A stretch of DNA of 5,482 nucleotides from JBLHKW01 sp047618565. GTDB taxonomy: Bacteria; Planctomycetota; UBA1135; GCA-002686595. Under the pieces are notes generated by a model, which saw only the letters and a program-made list of their open reading frames with translations, was not told the origin of the DNA and ran no database searches. Below are positions 1 to 5,482 of this stretch, in pieces. The stretch spans positions 1 through 5,482 of the forward strand of contig JBLHKW010000237.1 in NCBI GenBank assembly GCA_047618565.1. The letters run 5' to 3'. The position numbers and the translations under genes were made by a program. Position 1 is the first letter of the stretch, and each line of letters opens with the position of its first letter.

Positions 1-1
1 G

Positions 2-29
2 CTCGCGCTTCATGAATTATCCGGGCTAG
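2..29 (-). repeat. Left arm of a 28-bp imperfect inverted repeat
   Basis: Read on the minus strand from 29 to 2, this is CTAGCCCGG, then ATA, ATTCATGA, AG and CGCGAG. The same order occurs on the plus strand at 5362-5389 with 24 of 28 positions identical. Both arms read outward from the gene block, with CTAGCCCGG innermost. It contains the palindrome TTCATGAA at 9-16. This is what one would expect if the window lies between two copies of a dispersed repeat or insertion sequence whose bodies lie outside it. I have a vague, unverified memory of similar ends in IS1380-like elements. The family cannot be decided from here. Confidence 0.7.
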
Positions 30-69
30 AAGGCGCGCTTTCGAGGGTCGGTACATGCAGCTGATTGTA

Positions 70-91
70 GCCCAGGTCTGCGCTCCTGGGC
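70..91. other. Perfect 7-bp hairpin upstream of the first gene
   Basis: GCCCAGG (70-76) and CCTGGGC (85-91) are exact reverse complements around an 8-base loop. No T-run follows, so a standard intrinsic terminator is not supported. It lies upstream of the proposed -10 box at 178-183 and so would not be in the mRNA of the downstream gene if that start is right. It could belong to a transcript coming from the left, or be chance in GC-rich DNA. The rest of 30-177 shows nothing else I can support. Confidence 0.3.
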
Positions 92-177
92 AGCGCCCAG
101 ACATTCGCTGCGGCCGATCACCAGCGTCATACGGTGCCAGGGGCTCAATGCCCGGGGACTGCCGATCGCCGAACGCG

Positions 178-183
178 TACAAT
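178..183 (+). promoter_or_regulatory. -10-like box TACAAT, possible leaderless promoter
   Basis: TACAAT matches the sigma-70-type -10 consensus at five of six positions and ends six bases before the ATG at 190. Transcription starting about seven bases past the box would begin at or next to the start codon, giving an mRNA without a 5' leader. No Shine-Dalgarno sequence lies before this ATG (the intervening bases are gccccc), and no convincing -35 box is seen. Comparable boxes precede the starts at 3109 and 3287, which strengthens the case. Confidence 0.5.
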
Positions 184-189
184 GCCCCC

Positions 190-1140
190 ATGAGCGACAT
201 CGATCGGCCGAGCGAGCTCGAGTTCCAGAGCGCCGCCGCCAACCTGCGCGGGATCGTGTGCGCGACGCCACTCATCCCCCTGGACACGCAGGGTGGCAAG
301 CCCGACATCCTCCTGAAGCTGGAGATCCACCAGCCCGTCGGTTCCTTCAAGCTGCGCGGTGTGTTCCATGCGGTGGCCTCGTTGAGCGAGGATCAACGTG
401 CCCATGGACTCAGCACGGTCAGCGCGGGCAACACGGCCAAGGCACTCGCGTGGGCGGGACGCCACTTCGGCGTCGAGGCGCGCAGCCTCATGCCGGAGGA
501 CGCGCCACGTACCAAGGTCGATGCGGTGCGCGCGCTGGGCGGCACACCCGTGCTCGTCCCGACAGCGGACGTGTTTCGCTTCTTGCGCGAGCGCGAGTGG
601 GAGCAGCAGCCCTTCGCCTTCGTCCATCCCTGGACCGATCGCAACGTACGCATAGGACACGGCTCGATGGCGCTCGAGATCCTGGAACAGTGCCCGCAGG
701 TCGAGACGGTCTTCATCCCGGTCGGCGGCGGCGGTCTGATGGGTGGCGTCGGCACGGCGCTGAAGCTCTTCAAGCCTTCGATCCGGATCATCGCTGTCGA
801 ACCCGCCAGTTGCCCCGCCCTGCAGGCGAGTCTGGACGCGGGCCAGCCGGCCAGCGTCGAGTGCGACACCATCTGTGACGGAGTCGCCGTGCCCTACATC
901 ACCGACGAGATGTACCCGCTGCTCGCCGAACTCACAGACGACCTGGTCCTGGTCACCGAGGCCGACGTGCACGCGATGATCAAGCGACTGGCCATGGGCA
1001 ACCACGTGATCGCCGAAGGGGCCGGCGCACTGGCCGCCGCAGCCGCGTTGCAGGTTCCCGCGCACCAGCGCGGCCTGAGCGTGTGCCTGGTGACCGGAGG
1101 CTGCATCGACGCCGACAAGCTGGTCAAGATCCTGGCGTAG
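190..1140 (+). CDS. Threonine/serine dehydratase-like PLP enzyme (fold type II)
   Basis: A 316-residue cytoplasmic enzyme of the tryptophan synthase-beta/threonine dehydratase superfamily. Such proteins use PLP to eliminate water and ammonia from beta-hydroxy amino acids, or to racemise them. Visible motifs are the PLP lysine K54 in PVGSFKLRG, a substrate loop SAGNT at 78-82, the phosphate-binding GGGGL at 179-183, and EGAGA at 276-280. The length fits a catalytic domain with no C-terminal ACT regulatory domain, unlike biosynthetic IlvA. Two details are atypical: the loop has Thr where classical members have His (SAGNH), and the usual SGGN near the C terminus reads TGGC (302-305). The substrate may therefore differ from threonine. 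The frame stays open upstream to 55, but ATG 190 is preferred because homology begins just after it and a -10 box lies six bases before it. The gene converges on the next one with six bases between stops. The family is secure; the exact reaction is unknown. Confidence 0.9.
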   Translation: MSDIDRPSELEFQSAAANLRGIVCATPLIPLDTQGGKPDILLKLEIHQPVGSFKLRGVFHAVASLSEDQRAHGLSTVSAGNTAKALAWAGRHFGVEARSLMPEDAPRTKVDAVRALGGTPVLVPTADVFRFLREREWEQQPFAFVHPWTDRNVRIGHGSMALEILEQCPQVETVFIPVGGGGLMGGVGTALKLFKPSIRIIAVEPASCPALQASLDAGQPASVECDTICDGVAVPYITDEMYPLLAELTDDLVLVTEADVHAMIKRLAMGNHVIAEGAGALAAAAALQVPAHQRGLSVCLVTGGCIDADKLVKILA

Positions 1141-1146
1141 CCACGA

Positions 1147-2118
1147 TCAGGGTGTCTTGCCGGACAGGATCGTCGCGAGCGTCCGGGCGTCGATGTTGCC
1201 ACCGGAGATGACGCACACGGTCTTGCCCTCTCCGCCCGCGCCCGTGAGGGCCGCAGCGACCGATGCGGCTCCCGCGCCCTCGGCGATGACGCGGCAGCGC
1301 TCGGCGATCAGCCGCAACGCGGCAGCAATCTCGTCGAGCGAGACCACGATCGATCCTGCGAGCACGTTCGAGGCGAGCGGCCACATCTCGGCCAGCAGGC
1401 TCTTGCCGCCGATGCCATCGACGAAACTGGCCACGTACTCGACCTCGGTCGGCGCCCCGGCCTCCAGTGCGGCGGCAAGAGGCGCTGCAGTCTCGACTTC
1501 GCAAGCGAAGACGCTCGCCTCGGGCCGCTCGGCTCGCAATGCGGACGCGATCCCGGACGACAGGCCTCCGCCGCCGTACGGCACGATCACTGTCTCCACA
1601 TCGGGCAGGTCCTCGAGGATCTCGAGGCCGATCGTGCCATTGCCGGCGATCACGGCGGGATCCGAGACCGGGTGGATGAACAGCCCGTCGACCCCCGCGA
1701 ACTCGTGGGTCACGATCACGCGCCACCAATCGTCGAAGGGCACCTTGATGATCTCGCCACCCAGACGCTCGATCGCCTGCAGCTTCGTCGCGGGGGCGTG
1801 ATCGGGCACGACCACCCGACAGGGGACCCCGATCCGGCGCGCCATCCAGGCCACGCCCTGGGCCATGTTGCCCGCGCTCGCCGTGAAGACGCCATCGGCC
1901 AGGCGCTCGGGCCCGGCCAGCGCCATGGCATTGCACGCGCCGCGCAGCTTGAAAGAGCCGATCGGCTGCAGGTTCTCGAGCTTCAGCCAGACCTCACTCG
2001 GCGCGTCCTGCTGGAGTCCGTCCAGGGGCAGCCTAACGAGCGGTGTACGCATCACGGAGCCGCGCAGGCGCTCGCGCGCCGCCCGGATGGCGTCGATAGG
2101 GATGCTATCCAAGGTCAC
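1147..2118 (-). CDS. Threonine/serine dehydratase-like PLP enzyme, second type; EutB/BhcB-like context
   Basis: A 323-residue fold-type II PLP enzyme, homologous to the convergent gene at 190-1140 but clearly a different subfamily. Motifs are PLP lysine K57 in PIGSFKLRG, substrate loop SAGNM (81-85), phosphate loop GGGGL (182-186), EGAGA (280-284) and a canonical SGGN (305-308). No ACT domain follows. Met replaces the usual His of the SAGNH loop. The start is GTG at 2118, 14 bases inside the end of the upstream OCD-like gene, which suggests translational coupling; the first in-frame ATG would remove 22 residues. A nearby enzyme of this kind next to an OCD-family protein is seen in ectoine use (EutB with EutC) and in the beta-hydroxyaspartate cycle (BhcB with BhcD). 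Neither pathway is otherwise visible here, so no symbol is given. Likely role, by inference: dehydrating a beta-hydroxy amino acid to an imine/enamine product. Confidence 0.9.
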   Translation of the reverse strand: MTLDSIPIDAIRAARERLRGSVMRTPLVRLPLDGLQQDAPSEVWLKLENLQPIGSFKLRGACNAMALAGPERLADGVFTASAGNMAQGVAWMARRIGVPCRVVVPDHAPATKLQAIERLGGEIIKVPFDDWWRVIVTHEFAGVDGLFIHPVSDPAVIAGNGTIGLEILEDLPDVETVIVPYGGGGLSSGIASALRAERPEASVFACEVETAAPLAAALEAGAPTEVEYVASFVDGIGGKSLLAEMWPLASNVLAGSIVVSLDEIAAALRLIAERCRVIAEGAGAASVAAALTGAGGEGKTVCVISGGNIDARTLATILSGKTP

Positions 2119-3109
2119 CCTTGCGCCCCGTCAGGTCGACCTCGATCCCGACGCCCTGCTCGCGCGCACGCCGCGCGACGAATTCCGCGCTGACCAGGTC
2201 TTCCACGGCCAGGCCCAGGGACTTGAAGAGCGTGATCTCTCTCTCCGATCGGCGCCCCTCCACCGTCCCGAGCAGCAGCTCCCCGATCTCGCCCAGGATG
2301 TGCGCCTCGCTGATCGCGCCCTCGGCAAGCGGCGTCAGGTAGTCGCCCCCTTCGTTCACCGTCGACTCGCGCCGATCGACGAACAGACGCGCGCGCGTCA
2401 CCGCTTCCGTGTCCAGTTCGCGCGCCTCCGCGATGCTCGATCCAGCAGCGTTGATGTGCACTCCGTCCGCCAACCACTCCCCCATCACCACCGGCTGGCT
2501 CGAGGATGTGACCGTGCAGATGATATGCGCCCCATCCACCGCCGCGCGCGCAGAGTCCACCGCCTCCACTTGAAGCCCATGCCGATCGCTCTCGCGCTCC
2601 GCGAACGCCCTGCGGTTGGCCTCCGTCGAGCTGAAGACACGCACGCGGGAGATCGGTCGCGCATGGATCATCGCCTCCAGGTGCGTGCGCGCCTGAACGC
2701 CGGACCCGATGATCGCCAGATCACTTGCATCGGCACGCGCAAGCAAGCGCGTCGCCACGCCACTCGCTGCGGCCGTCCTGATGGCCGTGATCTCGCTGCC
2801 CTCCACGATCGCCGTGGGCACTCCGGTCGTGACATCGAACAGCGCCACGAAACCCTGGTGGGAGTCGAGCACGGTGCCGTGGTTGGCCCCGAAGACCCCG
2901 ACCACCTTCACCCCCAGCGCCGCCGGTTCGGATACGAACCCGGGCATCCATCCCAACAGCCCGGAATCATCCGGCATCAGCAGCGCGGATCGCAATGGAT
3001 TCAGCGCCTGGTCGCGGGCCAGCGTGACCAGCCCCTGCGCAACGAGGTCCATGCAGGTATCCATCGGGAGCAGGGACCGAACCTCAGCCTGGGTCAGTAT
3101 CAGCGTCAT
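2105..3109 (-). CDS. Ornithine cyclodeaminase/mu-crystallin family protein, probably an imine reductase
   Basis: A 334-residue NAD(P)-dependent protein of the OCD/mu-crystallin family, which includes ornithine cyclodeaminase, archaeal alanine dehydrogenase, ketimine reductases, EutC and iminosuccinate reductase BhcD. Seen are the N-terminal MTLILTQAEVRSLL typical of the family, candidate substrate residues R40 (PLRSAL) and K68 (VKVV), the conserved TAIRTAAASG (108-117), the Rossmann motif GSGVQA (135-140), HINAAGSS (218-225) and a family-like LFKSLGLAVEDL near residues 294-305. Where true ornithine cyclodeaminases carry the catalytic Asp of GGDCPGK, this protein has Ser225, arguing against ornithine deamination. 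ATG 3109 is chosen because homology begins there and a -10-like TACACT sits seven bases upstream. A GTG at 3145 with a GGGAG six bases before it is an alternative adding 12 residues. It is the first gene of an operon with the dehydratase at 1147-2118. Confidence 0.88.
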   Translation of the reverse strand: MTLILTQAEVRSLLPMDTCMDLVAQGLVTLARDQALNPLRSALLMPDDSGLLGWMPGFVSEPAALGVKVVGVFGANHGTVLDSHQGFVALFDVTTGVPTAIVEGSEITAIRTAAASGVATRLLARADASDLAIIGSGVQARTHLEAMIHARPISRVRVFSSTEANRRAFAERESDRHGLQVEAVDSARAAVDGAHIICTVTSSSQPVVMGEWLADGVHINAAGSSIAEARELDTEAVTRARLFVDRRESTVNEGGDYLTPLAEGAISEAHILGEIGELLLGTVEGRRSEREITLFKSLGLAVEDLVSAEFVARRAREQGVGIEVDLTGRKGDLG

Positions 3110-3116
3110 GCCTTGC

Positions 3117-3122
3117 AGTGTA
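3117..3122 (-). promoter_or_regulatory. -10-like box TACACT before the OCD-like gene
   Basis: On the minus strand TACACT ends seven bases before the ATG at 3109, matching the TAnnnT pattern and the distance expected for a leaderless transcript. A possible weak -35 is TTGCGA (3142-3137), but its 14-base spacing is short. It would drive the OCD-like gene and the overlapping dehydratase gene together. The competing view is the GTG start at 3145 with an upstream GGGAGAGGAG purine stretch; in that case this hexamer would be coding sequence. Confidence 0.4.
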
Positions 3123-3275
3123 CGACGCATGGAAGCTCGCAACACGCTCCTCTCCCATCGAGCCCGACACGGTCACCACTCGGTCCTGGGTCGGAGACGT
3201 GGATCGTGACTTCGCCCCCTGGCCGGTGGCCTGTCCCCAAGGTTGATCAGCAGACTGGCAAAAGCGCGCCGATGC

Positions 3276-3281
3276 TAGACT
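3276..3281 (+). promoter_or_regulatory. Extended -10 box TGC-TAGACT before the beta-helix gene
   Basis: TAGACT preceded by TGC (3273-3275) forms an extended -10 element, TGnTAnnnT. It ends five bases before the ATG at 3287, and no Shine-Dalgarno sequence lies between, so transcription could start at the ATG itself. The other in-frame ATG at 3272 lies within the promoter element, which makes it an unlikely start if this reading is right. No clear -35 box is seen. The rest of the divergent region (3123-3271) shows no operator or strong repeat beyond a short GGCC-GGT-GGCC. Confidence 0.5.
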
Positions 3282-3286
3282 CCGTC

Positions 3287-5365
3287 ATGGTCATTCCTGT
3301 CCTCCCTGCAGTCCTGCTCCTGGCTCTCCTCCTGCCTGTTCCGCAGGACGCAGCCTTCCCTGAACGCGGCCCGCTGACGATCTCCGGCGACACGCGTATC
3401 CCCCGGGGTCGTTACTTGAGGCCAGCAATCGGTACCGGTGGGCATGGCGGCGTGATCGTCGCCACAGGCCTGCACGACGTCACCATCGACCTGGAGGGCG
3501 TCGAGTTTCGGGGCGCGGCGGAAGACATCGGTCTGGATGAGCTCGCGGGCTGGGGCATCGTCCTGCAGGACTGCAAGAACGTCACCATCCGGGGTGGCCG
3601 GATCGGTGGATACAGAGGCTGCATCGTGGCCGAGCGCTGCGACGGGTTGACCATCGACGGCGTCACCTTCGACAGCTGGTTTGGTCAGCGCCTGCTGAGC
3701 ACGTCCGCGGGTGAGAATCCCGCTGACTGGCTCTGGCCGCACGACAACGACGAGGGTGAGTGGCTCGCGAAATATGGAGCCGCGATCAGCCTCTCGGATT
3801 GTACGAATACGACGATCAGAAGCTGCCGCGGCCGTCATGGGCAGAATGGGATCCTGCTCAACCGCTGTGAGGACGCACAGATCTATGACTGCGACTTCTC
3901 GTTCCTGTCGGGCTGGGGTCTGGCCATGTACCGCTCGAACCGCAATGTCATCGCGCGCAACGTCTTCGACTACTGCGTCCGTGGTTACAGCCATGGGGTC
4001 TACTGGCGCGGTCAGGACTCGGCCGGGATCCTGATGTTCGAGCGTTGCTCGGACAACGTGATCGCCTTGAACAGCGCGACGCACGGCGGCGACGGGCTAT
4101 TTCTCTTCGCGGGCCAGGATTCGGTCGAGGGGCATGCCTACGAGCGCGGCGAAACCGACGTCGAGGGCTGTGACCGCAACCTCTTCTACGGAAACGACTT
4201 CTCCTACGCGGTCGCCAACGCGATCGAAGCCACCTTCTCACGTGACAATGTCGCGCTACGCAATCTCGGCCGTGGCTGCCATCAGCACGGCGTGTGGGGC
4301 GGCTATTCGAGCCGCATGGTGATCGTCGACAACGACTTCTCCGATACCATCGGGGGCGGGATCACGATCGAGCACGGACAGGAGTGCGTCATCGCCGGCA
4401 ACCTGCTCGAGGACTGCACCATGGGCGTCGAGCTCTACTGGGACGAGGACCCCGCGCTCGTCGACGGCCCGTTCGGTGAGCGCCATGACACGGACTCGCG
4501 CGACCACTGGATCATTGCCAACCGGTTCGCACGCAACGGAGCCGACCTGGTCGTGGAGCACACGACCGGCCTCGTCATCGAGGGCAACCGCCACGACCCG
4601 AATCTGGACGGCCAGCTGCACATCGAAGACGTCCAGCTCGATGGCGATGGCGACGGCGTCATCGCTGCTCTGTCCAGCGCTGACGGAAGCACGCCATCCG
4701 GCCGCTTGAAGCACGCCACCGTTCGCAGCCCCGCAGGCCCGGCGCCCGATTCCCTGCGTGAAGCACGGGAACTCCAGCTTCCAGACTTGCCCGGCGCCCA
4801 GACGGCCTTCGATCGCGAAGACGACGGCCAGGGTCTCGAGACCATCGTGATGGGCGAATGGGGCCCCTGGGACTTCCGCAGTGGCGAACCGCGACCGGAG
4901 CTCCCGAAGCCCGGTGGCCTGCTCGCAGGGGTAAAATGGGACGCGGTCTGGTTCCAGTGGCACGACGGCCCTGACCCGCGCCATGAACTCGAGGCCTGGC
5001 GCGCCCTGGCCGCCGACCCGGCGCTACGCTCCACGGTCCCCTACTGGTCGGGCCCCTGGGGCGGCGGTCAACCGTCGGATGAGCGCGCACGCCGCGTCGA
5101 GGTCGGCGATCAGCGCTTCGGCCTGGTGGCGCAGACAGAGGTCGATCTCCCCGCGGGTCATTACGAGCTCGAGGTCACTTCAGACGACGGTGTGCGAGTG
5201 CTGATCGACGGAACCTCCGTACTCGAGAACTGGACCTGGCACGCGCCGACCACGGACCGCGCGTTGCTCGAGCTATCGGCCGGGGAACACACCTTCGAGC
5301 TCGAGTACTTCCAGATCGACGGTGCCGCAGCATTGACGGTCACCTTGCGCGCGGCCCAGGGCTAG
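3287..5365 (+). CDS. Predicted secreted right-handed beta-helix protein with C-terminal PA14-like domain
   Basis: A 692-residue protein. Residues 4-18 are a hydrophobic, Leu/Val/Pro-rich signal-like segment, followed by PQDAAFP; the n-region lacks Lys or Arg, which is unusual. Residues about 55-435 are a right-handed parallel beta-helix, with short repeats such as NVTIRGGRI, GLTIDGVTF, NVIARNVF and CVIAGNLLEDC, as in NosD-type and pectate-lyase-like folds. An acidic DGDGDG (452-457) lies in the next segment, which could bind calcium. Residues 521-531 (VMGEWGPWDFR) open a linker or beta-sandwich region, and about 605-690 resemble a PA14 domain (TSDDGVRVLIDG, ENWTWH, LSAGEHTFELEYF). PA14 and beta-helix folds commonly bind or cleave carbohydrates; no catalytic residues could be assigned. 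The upstream frame is open to 1865 but runs antisense to two real genes. GTG 3206, with GGAG nine bases before it, is a weaker alternative start. The stop codon lies in the right repeat arm. Confidence 0.85.
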   Translation: MVIPVLPAVLLLALLLPVPQDAAFPERGPLTISGDTRIPRGRYLRPAIGTGGHGGVIVATGLHDVTIDLEGVEFRGAAEDIGLDELAGWGIVLQDCKNVTIRGGRIGGYRGCIVAERCDGLTIDGVTFDSWFGQRLLSTSAGENPADWLWPHDNDEGEWLAKYGAAISLSDCTNTTIRSCRGRHGQNGILLNRCEDAQIYDCDFSFLSGWGLAMYRSNRNVIARNVFDYCVRGYSHGVYWRGQDSAGILMFERCSDNVIALNSATHGGDGLFLFAGQDSVEGHAYERGETDVEGCDRNLFYGNDFSYAVANAIEATFSRDNVALRNLGRGCHQHGVWGGYSSRMVIVDNDFSDTIGGGITIEHGQECVIAGNLLEDCTMGVELYWDEDPALVDGPFGERHDTDSRDHWIIANRFARNGADLVVEHTTGLVIEGNRHDPNLDGQLHIEDVQLDGDGDGVIAALSSADGSTPSGRLKHATVRSPAGPAPDSLREARELQLPDLPGAQTAFDREDDGQGLETIVMGEWGPWDFRSGEPRPELPKPGGLLAGVKWDAVWFQWHDGPDPRHELEAWRALAADPALRSTVPYWSGPWGGGQPSDERARRVEVGDQRFGLVAQTEVDLPAGHYELEVTSDDGVRVLIDGTSVLENWTWHAPTTDRALLELSAGEHTFELEYFQIDGAAALTVTLRAAQG

Positions 5366-5389
5366 CCCGGGTTATTCATGAGCCGCGAG
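5362..5389 (+). repeat. Right arm of the 28-bp imperfect inverted repeat
   Basis: CTAGCCCGG, GTT, ATTCATGA, GC, CGCGAG: the inverted counterpart of 2-29, with four mismatches. The TAG stop codon of the beta-helix gene (5363-5365) is within it, so the end of that protein may have been set by insertion of the repeat. The two arms lie about 5.3 kb apart and enclose all four genes. They either delimit a cassette or are the outer ends of two oppositely oriented copies of one element flanking the window. Confidence 0.7.
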
Positions 5390-5402
5390 GCGAAACGTCT
5401 CG
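5386..5402 (+). other. Short hairpin after the beta-helix gene
   Basis: CGAGGCG (5386-5392) pairs with CGTCTCG (5396-5402) around AAA, with one G-T wobble in seven pairs. It starts 21 bases after the stop codon and overlaps the end of the repeat arm. There is no T-run after it, so termination is possible but not shown. It may be part of the repeat element's structured end. Confidence 0.35.
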
Positions 5403-5442
5403 ACTAGGTCCCTGGCGGTGCTTTGCGGACAGTGGGCCCGCA

Positions 5443-5462
5443 GGCGACCTCTTTTGGTCGCC
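5443..5462 (+). other. Perfect 7-bp hairpin with T-rich loop near the right end
   Basis: GGCGACC (5443-5449) and GGTCGCC (5456-5462) are exact complements around the loop TCTTTT. It is the strongest local stem in the last 120 bases. No T-tract follows on the plus strand, so it is not a standard terminator. It stands just before a possible start codon at 5473 and could be a structured leader or an end motif of the flanking repeat element. Confidence 0.45.
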
Positions 5463-5482
5463 GAGGACGCCAATGTTCGCCA

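Noticed and set aside
55..189. N-terminal extension of the first dehydratase gene
   Set aside because: The extra residues have no family similarity, and a -10 box at 178-183 lies inside this stretch, so it is probably upstream DNA.
145..1065. Minus-strand open frame of about 306 codons opposite the first gene
   Set aside because: It mirrors a gene with all family motifs on the plus strand and shows no motif itself; it is a GC-rich codon shadow.
1141..1146. Terminator between the convergent dehydratase genes
   Set aside because: Only six bases separate the stops, and I saw no hairpin with a T-run in the surrounding sequence.
3243..3281. TTGATC as the -35 box of the beta-helix promoter
   Set aside because: The spacing to TAGACT is 27 bases, far too long for a sigma-70-type promoter.
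1865..3286. Long plus-strand open frame continuous with the beta-helix gene
   Set aside because: It runs antisense to the clear dehydratase and OCD-like genes, its translation is Arg/His-rich without recognisable domains, and the signal-like segment and promoter place the true start near 3287.
3275..4984. Minus-strand open frames (3275-4084 and 4256-4984) opposite the beta-helix gene
   Set aside because: No recognisable domain or credible start, and they are antisense to a well-supported gene.

Overview
The window is GC-rich bacterial DNA carrying four protein genes. I see no rRNA, tRNA or CRISPR array. The organism cannot be named from the sequence. The high GC content, the secreted beta-helix/PA14 protein and the start sites with a -10 box in place of a ribosome binding site would fit Planctomycetota or a similar environmental phylum, but this is a weak inference.

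Layout. Positions 2-29 hold one arm of an imperfect 28-base inverted repeat, and 5362-5389 hold the other. A PLP fold-type II dehydratase-like gene (190-1140, +) converges, with six bases between the stops, on a second, distinct PLP dehydratase-like gene (1147-2118, -). The second gene overlaps by 14 bases the end of an ornithine cyclodeaminase/mu-crystallin-family gene (2105-3109, -), so these two form a translationally coupled operon in the order OCD-like then dehydratase. A 177-base divergent intergenic region (3110-3286) holds apparent promoters for this operon and for a large gene (3287-5365, +). That gene encodes a predicted secreted right-handed beta-helix protein with a C-terminal PA14-like domain. 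The remaining 117 bases hold the repeat, two hairpins and possibly the first codons of a gene that runs off the window.

How the genes may work together. A threonine/serine dehydratase-like enzyme beside an OCD-family protein recalls two known arrangements: EutB/EutC of hydroxyectoine use, and BhcB/BhcD (beta-hydroxyaspartate dehydratase and iminosuccinate reductase) of the beta-hydroxyaspartate cycle. The OCD-like protein lacks the aspartate typical of true ornithine cyclodeaminase, so an imine/ketimine reductase working on the dehydratase product is a reasonable hypothesis. The substrate is unknown. The beta-helix protein has no evident metabolic link to the other genes.

The more unusual observations are the matching inverted repeats at both ends (one supplies the stop codon of the beta-helix gene), the -10-like hexamers 5-7 bases upstream of three start codons (suggesting leaderless mRNAs), and non-canonical substrate- and cofactor-loop residues in the dehydratases. 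I found no clear evidence of a wholly new system.
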